A stretch of 64,000 bases of DNA, from assembly GCF_000429825.1 (NCBI RefSeq), contig NZ_KE386956.1, forward strand, positions 105,506 through 169,505. The letters run 5' to 3'. The notes beneath the pieces are model-generated. The model had not been told where the DNA came from. It ran no database searches and saw nothing but the letters and a program-made list of their open reading frames with translations. The position numbers and the translations under genes are program-made. This document shows positions 8,340-18,899 of this stretch, in pieces. How positions within the stretch are numbered: the first letter of the stretch is position 1; every line of letters begins with the position of its first letter. The stretch is from Cohnella thermotolerans DSM 17683. Lineage in GTDB: Bacteria; Bacillota; Bacilli; Paenibacillales; Paenibacillaceae.

Positions 8340-10250
8340 TCACTCGACCAGCGATTCCCACAGCGCGTAAGCTTCGTCCAGCGCCGCTTTGCGCTTGTCG
8401 ACTTCGGCCTGCTTTTCGCGCAGCAGCACATAATTGGTATACACTTCCTCCGCCGCCATCTCCATCTCCAGCGCGGCAATCTCCTCCTCGAGGCGCGCGA
8501 TGTCGGCCTCGGCCTGCTCCTTCTTGCGCTGGCGGGCCCGTTCCTCCCGCTTGGCTTGCTTCTCCGCCTCGTAGTCCTGCGCCGGCGGCGTCTCCTTCTG
8601 CGAGACAGTCGCGCGATCCGACGCCCACGCGGCCATTTCTTCTTTTTTCTCCAACATATCGTCATAATTGCCCAGGAAATGTCGCGCGCCGTCGGGATGG
8701 ATCTCGACGATCCGGTCGGCGAGCCGGTTCAGAAAGTAGCGGTCGTGGGAGACGAAGATGAGCGTGCCTTCGTATTCCTCCAGCGCCGCCTCGAGCACTT
8801 CCCGGCTCCACAGATCCAAATGGTTTGTCGGTTCGTCCAGCACGAGCACGTTCGCCTTCCGGAGCATCAGCTTGGACAGCGCGACGCGCGCCTTCTCGCC
8901 GCCGCTCAAGCTGCCGACCGTCTTCTTCACGTCGTCCCCGCTGAACAGGAAATTGCCGAGCACCGTGCGGATCTCCGCTTCCGGCAGCATCGGGAATTCG
9001 CTCCATACTTCCTCGAGCACCGTGTTCGCCTTGTTCAACCCGCGCTGCTCCTGGTCGTAATACCCGAGCATGACGCCGGTTCCCCAACGGATCGTGCCGT
9101 CCCGCAGCTCCAGCGATCCGACCAGCGCCCGCAGCAGCGTCGTCTTGCCGACGCCGTTCGGGCCGAGAATGGCGATGCGCTCGCCCCGTTTGACCTCGAA
9201 CGACACGCCGCGGAACAGCGGTGCCAGCTCCGCCGAAGGCGCGGCCGAAGCGTCGGCCACCTGCAGCACATCCTTGCCCGTCTTGCGCTCGGTCGTGAAC
9301 GAGAAGCTGGCCTGCTTCTGCGTGCTTGGCTTCTCCAGCCGCTCGATGCGCTCCAGCGCGTTGCGCCGGCTTTGGGCCCGCCGAGTCGTCGTGGCCCGAG
9401 CCAGGTTGCGCTGGATGAAGTCTTCCATGCGCATAATTTCTTTGCGCTGCTGTTCGTACAGCTTCACGCGCTGGGCGAAGTCCGCCGCTTTCAAATCCAT
9501 GAAGCGGGAGTAGTTGCCCGTGTACCGCGTGGCGGCATGACGCTCGATCTCGACGATTGAGGTGACCGTGGCGTCGAGGAAATAGCGGTCGTGGGAGACG
9601 ATGACCATGGCTCCGGCATACGTCTTCAAATATTGCTCCAGCCAGGTCAAGGTGGCGATGTCCAGATGGTTGGTCGGCTCGTCGAGCAGCAGCAGCTCGG
9701 GCTGGACGACGAGAAGACGGGCGAGCGCCAGCCTCGTCCGCTGCCCGCCGCTCAGGCTGGAGACGGCCGTGTCCGGCGGAAAATCGCCGAAGCCCATGCC
9801 GTGCAGCACGCTGCGGATGCGGTTGTTCATCTCGAAGCCGCCCGCCTCGCGGAACCGGTCGTTCAAATCCGCATACTGACTGAGCAGCGTCTCGTAACGC
9901 GAAGCGTCGCGCTGCTCGTTCGGATCGGCCATTCTCTCTTCCAGCCGCCGGAGGTCTTTTTCCATCTCCAGCAAAGGTCCGAAAGCGTTCATCATAACCT
10001 CGCGCAGCGTCAGATCGCCGTCGAAACCGCTATTCTGAGCCAAATAGCCTATTCTAAGCTCGCGCGGCTTCGAGACGGAGCCTTGGTCCGCTTCCAGCTC
10101 GCCGGCCAATATGCGCAGAAAGGTCGACTTGCCCGCCCCGTTCACGCCGACGAGCCCGATGCGGTCGCGCTCGTTAATTTGAATCGAGACGCCTTCGAGC
10201 ACGGGCGTCGCGCCGTAATGTTTCGTTATGCCTGATGCCTGCAAAAGCAA
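8340..10250 (-). CDS. ydiF: ABC-F family ATPase YdiF
   Basis: A 636-residue soluble protein with two ABC domains and no membrane segment, which is the ABC-F architecture (ribosome-associated translation factors). Domain 1 has GVNGAGKS, SLSGGQRTRLALARLL and LLLDEPTNHLD. Domain 2 has GPNGVGKT, SLSGGEKARVALSKL and LVLDEPTNHLD. The linker between them is the charged P-site tRNA interaction motif region. A basic/acidic coiled coil fills the last ~90 residues. Its position next to tsaD and before moaC is that of B. subtilis ydiF, although here it is transcribed in the opposite direction to its neighbours. Confidence 0.88.
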   Translation of the reverse strand: MLLQASGITKHYGATPVLEGVSIQINERDRIGLVGVNGAGKSTFLRILAGELEADQGSVSKPRELRIGYLAQNSGFDGDLTLREVMMNAFGPLLEMEKDLRRLEERMADPNEQRDASRYETLLSQYADLNDRFREAGGFEMNNRIRSVLHGMGFGDFPPDTAVSSLSGGQRTRLALARLLVVQPELLLLDEPTNHLDIATLTWLEQYLKTYAGAMVIVSHDRYFLDATVTSIVEIERHAATRYTGNYSRFMDLKAADFAQRVKLYEQQRKEIMRMEDFIQRNLARATTTRRAQSRRNALERIERLEKPSTQKQASFSFTTERKTGKDVLQVADASAAPSAELAPLFRGVSFEVKRGERIAILGPNGVGKTTLLRALVGSLELRDGTIRWGTGVMLGYYDQEQRGLNKANTVLEEVWSEFPMLPEAEIRTVLGNFLFSGDDVKKTVGSLSGGEKARVALSKLMLRKANVLVLDEPTNHLDLWSREVLEAALEEYEGTLIFVSHDRYFLNRLADRIVEIHPDGARHFLGNYDDMLEKKEEMAAWASDRATVSQKETPPAQDYEAEKQAKREERARQRKKEQAEADIARLEEEIAALEMEMAAEEVYTNYVLLREKQAEVDKRKAALDEAYALWESLVE

Positions 10251-10431
10251 GAGGAATCCCTCCGACTTCGTCTAATTTCTTCATTGTATATAGAGTCTTT
10301 TTCAAGTGTATCGCAAAACGACGTACTCGTCCAAACCTCGGCGGGAAGCGGCGTGTCGGCATTCTTGGCGAATATGGGGAAAAAATGATACACTGGAACT
10401 AACTTTAACGCATAGGACGGGGGAACTGCGG

Positions 10432-11055
10432 ATGAATCGGCCGAACGTCGAGAGCCTGAAGCGGGAGCTTCGCCGCAGCTTCGCGGCCCTTCGGGACGGG
10501 CTGACGCCGGCCGAGCGCGCGAAGAAGTCCGCGCTTCTGTGCGAAGCCGTCGCGAGGGAGGCGCTTCTCCCGCTGGAGAGCAAGGCCGGAAGGCCGCTCG
10601 TCGTCTGCGCGTACGGCGCTTTCCGGTCGGAGGCCGATCCGTCCGGCGTCCGTGAATGGTGCCGCGGGCGCGGACACCTGGTGATCGCTCCGCGCGTCCG
10701 CGAGGACGGAGAAGGCATGGAACTGCGGACCGTCGCGTCGCCGGCGGATTGGGCGCCCGGCCGATGGGGCGTGCCGGAGCCGAATCCCGGGCGAACGGCT
10801 CCGTATCCGATGGACGGGCCGATCGACGTCGTGCTGGTCCCGGGCCTCGCGTTCGATTCCCGGGGCGGAAGGCTCGGCTACGGCGGCGGCTATTACGACC
10901 GTCTCTATGCCGAGCGAGAGGAGGCCGGAGCGAACGCCGCGCTGTGGCTCGGCTTCGCGTTCGGCTTGCAGAAGGTCGGGAAGCTTCTGCCGAAGGAGCC
11001 GCACGACTTGCCGCTCGGCGGCTTGGCAACGGAAGATGGCATCTTGTGGTTCTGA
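10432..11055 (+). CDS. 5-formyltetrahydrofolate cyclo-ligase family protein
   Basis: Catalyses the ATP-dependent conversion of 5-formyl-THF to 5,10-methenyl-THF in folate one-carbon metabolism. The 207-residue protein has the family signature [16 protein letters not shown] and the late [11 protein letters not shown] end. The N-terminal basic helix [17 protein letters not shown] is also normal for the family. The start is ATG 10432 after GGGGGAAC; the frame is open further upstream but without a ribosome site. It sits 14 bases ahead of moaC and may be cotranscribed with it. Confidence 0.9.
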   Translation: MNRPNVESLKRELRRSFAALRDGLTPAERAKKSALLCEAVAREALLPLESKAGRPLVVCAYGAFRSEADPSGVREWCRGRGHLVIAPRVREDGEGMELRTVASPADWAPGRWGVPEPNPGRTAPYPMDGPIDVVLVPGLAFDSRGGRLGYGGGYYDRLYAEREEAGANAALWLGFAFGLQKVGKLLPKEPHDLPLGGLATEDGILWF

Positions 11056-11069
11056 CAGGAGGGGATCGG

Positions 11070-11579
11070 ATGGAAGCGGAAGCTCATCCGGAGCGGTTGA
11101 CGCATTTTAACGAGCAGGGGCGAGCCCGCATGGTGGACGTCTCGGACAAGGCGGTGACGGCGCGCACGGCGCTCGCGGAGACCCGCGTGAAGATGCGTCC
11201 GGATACGTTGCGGCGCATTCTCGACCGGTCCGTCGCGAAGGGCGACGTGCTGGCGGTGGCGCAGGTGGCGGGCATTCAGGCGGCCAAGCGGACGTCGGAC
11301 TGGATCCCGATGTGCCATCCGCTGCCGTTGACGGGCGTGAACATCGAGTTCGCCGACAACGGCGAAGATACGCTGTTCATTACGGCGGAAGTGAAGACGA
11401 CCGGCAAGACGGGCGTCGAGATGGAAGCTCTGACCGCCGCATCCGCGGTCGCCTTGACCGTTTACGATATGTGCAAGGCGTTGCAGAAGGACATGGAGAT
11501 CGGCCCGACCCGGCTGCTCGTCAAGACCGGAGGGAAGAGCGGAGACTACGTCGCCGAAGCCGGCGCCGAAGGCCGCTGA
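11070..11579 (+). CDS. moaC: Cyclic pyranopterin monophosphate synthase MoaC
   Basis: MoaC forms cyclic pyranopterin monophosphate, the first stable intermediate of molybdenum cofactor synthesis. The 169 residues contain [14 protein letters not shown], the conserved [14 protein letters not shown] and [20 protein letters not shown], with the catalytic KTGGKSG near the end. The start is ATG 11070 behind AGGAGGGGA; an upstream frame lies inside the cyclo-ligase gene and is ignored. This is the position of moaC (ydiG) in B. subtilis. The rex gene that normally follows is replaced here by two molybdopterin-type genes. Confidence 0.95.
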   Translation: MEAEAHPERLTHFNEQGRARMVDVSDKAVTARTALAETRVKMRPDTLRRILDRSVAKGDVLAVAQVAGIQAAKRTSDWIPMCHPLPLTGVNIEFADNGEDTLFITAEVKTTGKTGVEMEALTAASAVALTVYDMCKALQKDMEIGPTRLLVKTGGKSGDYVAEAGAEGR

Positions 11580-11715
11580 CGTTCGTCTCCCGGCGCCCGG
11601 GGAGAGACCGGGAAGCCAGGCGAATCCGGGTTCGGGTGCCGCCGCGCGAACGGACCGACGCTAACGCAGCGAATCCGCTGCATTCGGCAAATAAGGGGAG
11701 CGGAGGGGAACGGGC

Positions 11716-12210
11716 ATGCATTGGAAAGTAGCCTTGTTGTCGGCAAGCGACAAAGGATCGCGGGGGGAACGAGAAGATACGAGCGCCCAGGTCATCCGGG
11801 AGCTCGTCGAGGAAGAGCTAGGCGGAGAGATCGTCGATTACCGAGTCATTCCGGACGAGCAGGACGAGATCCGGGCCGCGCTGATCGAGATGGCGGACTA
11901 TTTCCAGGCGGACCTGATTCTGACCACCGGGGGCGCGGGGCTCGGACTGCGCGACGTGACGCCGGAGGCGACGTTGAAGGTGGCCGAGCGGATCGTTCCC
12001 GGCATGGCCGAGGCAATGCGGGCGGCGGCTATGGTTCGGACGAGACGGGCGATGCTGTTCCGCGGCGTCTGCGCCATTCGCGGAAGAACGCTGATCGTCA
12101 ATCTGCCGGGAGATCCGAAGGGCGTGCACGAGCTGTTGATGGCGATTATAGACGTGCTGCCCGCAGCGCTGCTTCAAGTGAAAGGACTGGGGAGGGAGAT
12201 TGACGAATGA
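11716..12210 (+). CDS. moaB: Molybdenum cofactor biosynthesis protein MoaB/Mog
   Basis: Member of the MogA/MoaB family, which adenylates molybdopterin before metal insertion. The 164-residue protein carries SASDKGSRGEREDTS, the nucleotide-binding TTGGAGLGLRDVTPEAT and NLPGDPKGVHE, all characteristic. GGGGAGCGGAGGGG precedes ATG 11716. Its end overlaps the next gene in an ATGA, so the two are coupled. Together with moaC this gives a short Mo-cofactor operon. Confidence 0.92.
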   Translation: MHWKVALLSASDKGSRGEREDTSAQVIRELVEEELGGEIVDYRVIPDEQDEIRAALIEMADYFQADLILTTGGAGLGLRDVTPEATLKVAERIVPGMAEAMRAAAMVRTRRAMLFRGVCAIRGRTLIVNLPGDPKGVHELLMAIIDVLPAALLQVKGLGREIDE

Positions 12211-13259
12211 ATCGTTCCAATCCGAAGCCATCCGGCTCGGCCGTGAAGCGGATCGGCGAGTCGGTGCTGCGCGAGGTCAAGGTTGAAGATGCGGTAGGCA
12301 TGGCGCTCGCGCACGATCTGACGCAAATTTTGCCCGGGTCGTTCAAGGGCCGGCTGTTTCGCAAAGGGCACCGGGTGACGGAGGAAGACATCCCCAAGCT
12401 GAAGGATATCGGCAAGGAGCATTTGTTCGTCCTGGAGCTCGCGGCCGGCGACCTGCATGAAGACGACGCCGCGCTGCGGATGGCGGTCGCGCTGGGCGGC
12501 GACCATACGAGCCGAACGGAGCCGCACGAAGGCAAAGTGACGCTCAAATCGACGATCACAGGGCTCGCTTCGATCTCCAAGGAGATTGTCGACCGGATCA
12601 ACGGGCTGGGCGAGATCGCGCTCGCGACGGTAACCGGCGGCCGGGTCGTACATCCGGGAGAAGCGGTCGCCGCCACGCGGGCCATTCCGCTTATCGTGCC
12701 GGAAGCGAAGGTGGCCGAAGTCGAGCGGATCGCCGCGGATTATCGCGAGCGGGAAGGCGCCTGGCCGATCGCGGTCAAGCCGTTCCGCAAGATGCGGGCG
12801 GGGCTGCTGACGACCGGCAGCGAAGTGTATTCGGGGCGGATCGTCGACCGCTTCGGGCCGGCGGTGGCGAAGAAGCTGGAGGAGCTCGGATCCGAGGTCG
12901 CGGAGCAGCGCTTCGCCCCGGACGACCGACAAACAATTGTCAACGAAATTTTATACCTTCTAAATGAAGGGTATGATATGATACTTGTGACCGGCGGGAT
13001 GTCCGTCGATCCGGACGACCGAACGCCGGGCGCCATAGCCGACGCGGGGACCGAGATCGTCAGCTACGGCACGCCGATGCTGCCGGGCTCGATGCTGCTT
13101 TTCGGTTACTTGCGAGGGGTTCCGATCTTCGGATTGCCGGGCTGCGTCATGCACGATCCTTATACGTCCTTCGACGTGCTGCTTCCCCGGGTGCTTGCAG
13201 GAGAGACGATTGTGCGAGAGGATATTGTCCGTATGGGGTACGGCGGTTTGCACCGCTGA
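12207..13259 (+). CDS. MoeA-like molybdopterin-binding protein
   Basis: A 350-residue protein. Its C-terminal ~170 residues form a MoCF-binding domain (GLLTTGSEVYSGRIVDRFGP, then DMILVTGGMSVDPDDRTPGAI and PMLPGSMLLFGYLRG.PIFGLPGCVMHD). The N-terminal part contains a GRLFRKGHRVTEEDIPKL block. It is shorter than full MoeA (about 400) and resembles the MoeA-related proteins found near molybdenum enzymes in Firmicutes. The exact role (molybdate insertion or cofactor handling) is uncertain. An AT-rich patch at about 12930-12985 interrupts the otherwise GC-rich codons. Confidence 0.8.
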   Translation: MNRSNPKPSGSAVKRIGESVLREVKVEDAVGMALAHDLTQILPGSFKGRLFRKGHRVTEEDIPKLKDIGKEHLFVLELAAGDLHEDDAALRMAVALGGDHTSRTEPHEGKVTLKSTITGLASISKEIVDRINGLGEIALATVTGGRVVHPGEAVAATRAIPLIVPEAKVAEVERIAADYREREGAWPIAVKPFRKMRAGLLTTGSEVYSGRIVDRFGPAVAKKLEELGSEVAEQRFAPDDRQTIVNEILYLLNEGYDMILVTGGMSVDPDDRTPGAIADAGTEIVSYGTPMLPGSMLLFGYLRGVPIFGLPGCVMHDPYTSFDVLLPRVLAGETIVREDIVRMGYGGLHR

Positions 13260-13300
13260 TTCATTTTCAGCTACCACACATTTGAACAGGAGGCGTTACG

Positions 13301-13531
13301 ATGTCTGGCATCGGCGCTACAGGTTTTATTTTGCTCGTGATTGTCGCCCTTCTTCTGTTCGGACCGAACAAGCTTCCCGAGTTGGGCAGAGCGTTCGGCC
13401 GCACGTTGCGCGAATTCAAGAAAGGCGCGAACGGCATCTTGGAAGAGCCGCAAGAGGCGGCTCCCCGCCGAGTGGACGTGTCTTCGCAGGAGACGGAGCA
13501 ACCCAAAGCGGAACGTCGCCTTCCGGAATAG
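13301..13531 (+). CDS. tatA: Sec-independent translocase subunit TatA
   Basis: A 76-residue protein with one N-terminal transmembrane helix (ATGFILLVIVALLLFGPNKLPELG) and the amphipathic helix GRAFGRTLREFKKGA behind it, the exact TatA/TatE pattern with the FGP hinge. A charged, disordered tail follows. It assembles the twin-arginine export pore. AACAGGAGGCG is placed ahead of ATG 13301. It lies nine bases before tatC, matching the tatAY-tatCY pair that occupies this place in B. subtilis. Confidence 0.95.
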   Translation: MSGIGATGFILLVIVALLLFGPNKLPELGRAFGRTLREFKKGANGILEEPQEAAPRRVDVSSQETEQPKAERRLPE

Positions 13532-13540
13532 AGGTCGGGC

Positions 13541-14350
13541 ATGGCTGATCGTTCGCGTTCCGCAGGGTCCCGTGCTCCGGAAGGATGGATGCCCCTGCTG
13601 GATCATATCGGCGAGCTGCGGAAGAGACTGATCTACGTGCTGATCGTCTTCGTTCTCGGCGTCGTCGGCGGCTTGTTCGGAGCCGGCCCGCTGTTCGATT
13701 ATCTGGTGGAGAAGACGCCGGCCGGACGAATTGAGCTAAGCGCTTTCTCGCCGTGGGACGCTATCGGGCTCTATATGAAGTTCGCCTTCGTGATCTCTTT
13801 CGTCGTCGCCATTCCGTTCGCCTTGTACCAGCTGTGGGCGTTTGTCCGTCCCGCGCTCGGCGTCAAGGAACAGAGGGCGACGCTGAAGTATGTGCCGGGG
13901 GCCTTCGTCATGTTTATCGCCGGTTTGGCCTTCGCATACTACATCGTGTTCCCGATGGCCTATCAGTTTACGGAGAACGTGACCAGCAACATGGGGCTCA
14001 AGCAGCTTTACGGAGCGGGACAATACTTCTCGTTCATGTTCAATATTGTGGTACCGCTTGCGCTTCTGTTCGAGCTGCCGGTCGTCATGATGTTCCTCAC
14101 CCGGGTCGGCATTCTCAATCCGATCGTGCTCCGGAAGCTGCGGCGGATCGCCTGGTTCGTCATGGTTGTGGTGGGGACGGTCATTACGCCCCCGGACGTC
14201 GTGTCGGACCTGCTCGTCGCCGTCCCGCTCGTCGCGCTGTACGAGCTGAGCGTGCTTCTCTCCACTTTCGCGTTCAAGAAACGGCAGGCCAAGCTGCGGG
14301 CGCTGGAGATGGAGGACGAGGAAGATACATACGGCGCTTTAACGGAATAA
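13541..14350 (+). CDS. tatC: Sec-independent translocase subunit TatC
   Basis: Integral membrane receptor for twin-arginine signal peptides. The 269 residues have about six helices and the family motif HIGELRKRLIYVLIVF at residue 20, followed by FSPWDAIGLYMKFAFVISFVVAIPF, then PPDVVSDLLVAVPLVALYELSV near the C-terminus. It forms an operon with tatA and is followed by an intrinsic terminator. Substrates cannot be predicted from this window. Confidence 0.95.
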   Translation: MADRSRSAGSRAPEGWMPLLDHIGELRKRLIYVLIVFVLGVVGGLFGAGPLFDYLVEKTPAGRIELSAFSPWDAIGLYMKFAFVISFVVAIPFALYQLWAFVRPALGVKEQRATLKYVPGAFVMFIAGLAFAYYIVFPMAYQFTENVTSNMGLKQLYGAGQYFSFMFNIVVPLALLFELPVVMMFLTRVGILNPIVLRKLRRIAWFVMVVVGTVITPPDVVSDLLVAVPLVALYELSVLLSTFAFKKRQAKLRALEMEDEEDTYGALTE

Positions 14351-14360
14351 GTTCGGCGCA

Positions 14361-14401
14361 AAGCCGGTTTCGTCTTTTAGAGAGGCGGAGCCGGCTTTTT
14401 T
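14361..14401 (+). terminator. Intrinsic terminator after tatC
   Basis: AAGCCGG (14361-14367) pairs with CCGGCTT (14391-14397), followed by a T-run. Confidence 0.8.
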
Positions 14402-14552
14402 ATATGGCGAACCGGCCTGAATCGCATCGTTCAATACGCTTTAGCCGTTTTTCGATGTAGGCCGTTGACGAATTTTGTGGTAAACTAGGAAACATAGCCC
14501 AAGGCAAACGCTTACATAATAGAGGCGACTTTATCGGGAGGGGACTTAGGCA

Positions 14553-15830
14553 ATGCGCAATTCGGGAATCGGATTGGGACAAAAGATATGGATCGGCTAC
14601 ATCCTATTATGCTTCTTGCAGCTGCTCGGATTGACACTGACGTTGATCGGCATCGATCTGCCGTCGCATCCGGCGCTGATGGCCGAGTTGATCGCGGTCG
14701 CCGCCGTCATCGTCATCGTCGGAGGGATCGGAGCGGCGTATTTCAACCGGTCCGTCATCGGCTCGATCGGCAGCGTGACGGGGGCGCTGAAGAACATCGC
14801 TTCCTCCGGGGGCGATCTGACCCGCCGGATCGCCGTTTCGTCCAAGGACGAGATCGGCGATTTGGCGAACGCGGCGAACGGAATGCTGGACGGCCTGCAG
14901 AAAATGATGAAGGAGCTTCGCGACAGCACGGCCGAATTGGCGGCTGCTGCTGTTCATTTGAAGCAAGGCGCCGACGAGAACGCCCGCATGAGCGGCGAAG
15001 TGTCCAAGGCGGTGGAGCGGGTCGCCGCGGGCGCCGTCACTCAGGTGGCCAAGTCGCAGCAAATCTCGGCCGTCATGCAGGAGACGCTCGAAGGCTTGAA
15101 TCAGGTGGCGGCTACGACGACGGGCGCATCCGACGCGGCGCTCTCGACCCGCAGCCGGGCGGAAGACGGCTCGTCGGTGCTCCGTGCGGCGACCGGGGAC
15201 ATCGTTCAGGTCGAGCAGTCGTTCCGTTCGCTGCAGGAGACGGTTCGAGGGCTGAACCATAAATCGGAACAGGTGCTGGAGATTATCGGCTACATTTCGG
15301 AGGTGTCGAACCAGACGCACCTGCTGGCGCTTAACGCGGCGATCGAGGCGGCGCGGGCGGGCGAGCACGGCAGAGGCTTCGCCGTCGTCGCGGGGGAGAT
15401 TCGCAAGCTGGCCGACCAGACGCAGCAATCCGCCGTGCAGATCGGCGACACGCTGCAGGCGATGTCGAAGGATATCGGAAGCGCCGCCGTCATGTTCGAG
15501 CAGAGCGCGGAGCAGGTGTTCGGAGCGGTGGCGGGCATGCGCCGGGCGGAGGAGTCGTTTAGCGGCATCGCCAGCGACGTCGGCAAGCTGAGCGGCAACA
15601 TCGTCGAAGCGGCGGCCGCGATCGAGCAGATGACGGCGGGAAGCGAGTCCGTCAACCAATCGATTCAGGAGATAGCGAGAGTGACGGAAGAGACCGCCTC
15701 GTTTACGGAACAGGTGTCCTCGATGACGCAGCAGCAATTTTCGTCCACCGGAGAGATGGCGTTGACCGCGGACCGGTTGAGCGAGATGGCTTCCCGCCTG
15801 AAGGCGATGGCCGGTCATTTCCGGACATGA
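14553..15830 (+). CDS. Methyl-accepting chemotaxis protein with no extracellular sensor domain
   Basis: A 425-residue chemoreceptor. Two transmembrane helices (about 8-30 and 40-63) are joined by a loop of only about ten residues, then a HAMP segment ([23 protein letters not shown]...[14 protein letters not shown]), then a full cytoplasmic signalling domain with [19 protein letters not shown]. The usual periplasmic ligand domain is missing, so any signal is membrane-borne or cytoplasmic. It starts at ATG 14553 behind GGGAGGGGA and is followed by a terminator, so it is a stand-alone unit. Confidence 0.93.
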   Translation: MRNSGIGLGQKIWIGYILLCFLQLLGLTLTLIGIDLPSHPALMAELIAVAAVIVIVGGIGAAYFNRSVIGSIGSVTGALKNIASSGGDLTRRIAVSSKDEIGDLANAANGMLDGLQKMMKELRDSTAELAAAAVHLKQGADENARMSGEVSKAVERVAAGAVTQVAKSQQISAVMQETLEGLNQVAATTTGASDAALSTRSRAEDGSSVLRAATGDIVQVEQSFRSLQETVRGLNHKSEQVLEIIGYISEVSNQTHLLALNAAIEAARAGEHGRGFAVVAGEIRKLADQTQQSAVQIGDTLQAMSKDIGSAAVMFEQSAEQVFGAVAGMRRAEESFSGIASDVGKLSGNIVEAAAAIEQMTAGSESVNQSIQEIARVTEETASFTEQVSSMTQQQFSSTGEMALTADRLSEMASRLKAMAGHFRT

Positions 15831-15879
15831 ATGAAGAGCGGTGCGGCAGGACAGAATGAAATAGGCATTCCGGTACGAA

Positions 15880-15912
15880 GCAGACCCGAGCGATGCGAGG
15901 GTCTGCCTTTTT
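15880..15912 (+). terminator. Intrinsic terminator after the chemoreceptor gene
   Basis: GCAGACCC (15880-15887) pairs with GGGTCTGC (15899-15906) and is followed by CTTTTT. Confidence 0.85.
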
Positions 15913-15925
15913 AACGGAAAAGGGC

Positions 15926-15954
15926 TTGAAAACCAATCGCAAAATCAGTATCAT
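15926..15954 (+). promoter_or_regulatory. Promoter of groES-groEL
   Basis: TTGAAA (15926-15931) and TATCAT (15949-15954) with a 17-base spacer lie just upstream of the CIRCE element. Confidence 0.75.
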
Positions 15955-15966
15955 AAGAGATGGTTA

Positions 15967-15993
15967 TTAGCACTGATCACTATCGAGTGCTAA
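15967..15993 (+). promoter_or_regulatory. CIRCE operator (HrcA binding site)
   Basis: TTAGCACTG, nine bases, GAGTGCTAA. It differs from the canonical TTAGCACTC-N9-GAGTGCTAA at one base of the left arm. It lies between promoter and groES, so HrcA repression with heat-shock release is expected. Confidence 0.95.
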
Positions 15994-16043
15994 TAAACTA
16001 CATCCACTACTTAATCAACCTATTTACAAAGGAGGCTATTTTC

Positions 16044-16328
16044 ATGATCAAACCTTTGGGTGATCGCGTACTTGTAGAAGCGAGTGCCAAGGAAGAAAAA
16101 ACCGCAAGCGGAATCGTCCTTCCGGATACGGCCAAGGAAAAGCCGCAAGAGGGAACGATCGTGGCGGTGGGCAGCGGCTCGCTGAACAAAGACGGCACGC
16201 GCGTGGCGCTTGAAGTTAAAGTTGGCGACCGCGTACTGTTCTCCAAATACGCCGGAACCGAGATCAAGTACGAAGGCAAAGAATACTTGATCATGAAGGA
16301 AAGCGACATCCACGCGATCGTAGGCTGA
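16044..16328 (+). CDS. groES: Co-chaperonin GroES
   Basis: A 94-residue co-chaperonin that caps GroEL. It begins [13 protein letters not shown], contains the mobile-loop segment [18 protein letters not shown], and ends [15 protein letters not shown], all standard. The start is ATG 16044 after AAAGGAGGC, so the leader with CIRCE is about 50 bases. It forms an operon with groEL 86 bases downstream. Confidence 0.97.
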   Translation: MIKPLGDRVLVEASAKEEKTASGIVLPDTAKEKPQEGTIVAVGSGSLNKDGTRVALEVKVGDRVLFSKYAGTEIKYEGKEYLIMKESDIHAIVG

Positions 16329-16399
16329 TTCGGCGGCTGCGATTCTGCGAACGACATAAGAAGCAAACGATTTATACGTAGGTTCGAACGAAATTTTGA

Positions 16400-18043
<1,644 letters not shown>

Positions 18044-18064
18044 TCGCCGCCCGCCGCATAAAAT

Positions 18065-18095
18065 GCAAAAAAGCTCCCCTCGGGGAGCTTTTTTG
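18065..18095. terminator. Bidirectional terminator between groEL and the CcdC-like gene
   Basis: A long stem AAAAAAGCTCCCC/GGGGAGCTTTTTT with a tiny loop. The T-runs on both strands would stop transcription of both convergent genes. Confidence 0.9.
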
Positions 18096-18107
18096 CATGC
18101 CGATCGT

Positions 18108-18605
18108 TTATTGCGCGCGAACCCGGCGGAATTTGACGAAGCTGCCGATGCGCCAGATGCAAATGTAAACGTAGGCCATCACCATCGCGAGGAACGTGAA
18201 CTCGACGTAATCGAGGGTTTTCAAATATTGGGTCAGTCCGATGCGGATGACGATGATGGTGAGAAGAACGTATTGGAAATTTTTGTTCGGTTTGGAATAG
18301 ACGCGGCCGTCCGCACGTTTTTCATACTCCGTATAATAAAGCATGACGCTCCCTAAAATCGTGCCGATCGCGCAGGCGCATAAAATTTCCCATACGGCGG
18401 GAAGATGGAACGGATGATCGGGAATGTGGGTGAGCGAAGCTAAGCTGAAGCCGAACACGATCAGCAAGACGACGACGGGAATGAGCATGCCGAAGCCGTT
18501 GCGGCGAATCGGACGCGGTTTGGCGCTTCTGCGGCTCCGGAGCCAGAACATAAGCAGAACGATAACCAGGATGATTCCATAACTGTACAGGGAAGAATTG
18601 TTCAT
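18108..18605 (-). CDS. CcdC-like (DUF1453-type) membrane protein
   Basis: A 165-residue protein with about four to five membrane helices. It opens with YGIILVIVLLMFWLRSRRS, then a basic RPIRRNGFGMLIPVVVLL, a layout like CcdC of B. subtilis, which is linked to cytochrome c biogenesis. The family match is by pattern only. The gene is monocistronic. Its promoter, read on the minus strand, has TATAAT inside a GTGTATTA/TAATACAC dyad like those ahead of the GntR gene at 4011, so it may be part of that regulator's regulon. Confidence 0.6.
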   Translation of the reverse strand: MNNSSLYSYGIILVIVLLMFWLRSRRSAKPRPIRRNGFGMLIPVVVLLIVFGFSLASLTHIPDHPFHLPAVWEILCACAIGTILGSVMLYYTEYEKRADGRVYSKPNKNFQYVLLTIIVIRIGLTQYLKTLDYVEFTFLAMVMAYVYICIWRIGSFVKFRRVRAQ

Positions 18606-18641
18606 CGGGATCGAACTTCCTTTCTATTCTCTTCAGTTCCA

Positions 18642-18665
18642 AGTGTATTATATCACTTAATACAC
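18642..18665 (-). promoter_or_regulatory. Distant YtrA-type operator
   Basis: AGTGTA (18642-18647), 13 bases, TACAC (18661-18665), extending to perfect GTGTATTA and TAATACAC arms. The geometry resembles the two dyads at 3931-3981. It overlaps the -10 of the CcdC-like gene. Confidence 0.65.
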
Positions 18666-18674
18666 GTAATACAA
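18647..18674 (-). promoter_or_regulatory. Promoter of the CcdC-like gene
   Basis: On the minus strand, TTGTAT (18674-18669) and TATAAT (18652-18647) are separated by 16 bases, about 40 bases from the start codon. Confidence 0.6.
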
Positions 18675-18680
18675 TAGGCA

Positions 18681-18718
18681 AAAAAACGGCAGATCGGGTT
18701 GCGCCCGAATCTGCCGTT
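18681..18718 (-). terminator. Intrinsic terminator of the citrate synthase transcript
   Basis: AACGGCAGAT pairs with ATCTGCCGTT, extended by CGGG/CCCG. On the minus strand it is followed by a run of seven T. It separates the citrate-synthase-family gene from the CcdC-like promoter. Confidence 0.85.
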
Positions 18719-18754
18719 CTTTATAGGGATGCGATTGTAAAGCTTCTGCAACGT

Positions 18755-18899
18755 TTAGAGCCAGAATGGGCTTACGGAATCCTTCAGATTGCGCACGAAG
18801 TCCCGAAGCTGCTCCTCGCCGGACGGGCCGGACCAGCAGCCGGCCGCCGCGGCAGCTCGATAGCCGAACACGAACGGACAGCCGGCCGGTAGGCGCGCT
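18755..18899 (-). other. Possible short frame after the citrate synthase gene
   Basis: A minus-strand frame ends at 18755 with EEQLRDFVRNLKDSVSPFWL, whose third codon positions look coding-like. No start with a ribosome site is evident and the upstream part overlaps the citrate synthase 3' end. It may be a small gene starting at a GTG inside this interval, a remnant, or chance. Confidence 0.2.

Noticed and set aside
8313..9560. A 415-residue plus frame antisense to ydiF
   Set aside because: Composition (Arg/Leu/Gln-rich) and lack of a start site show it is the shadow of the ABC-F gene.
14465..14486. Sigma-A promoter TTGACG / TAAACT before the chemoreceptor
   Set aside because: The spacer is only 10 bases. 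A sigma-D match was also not found.
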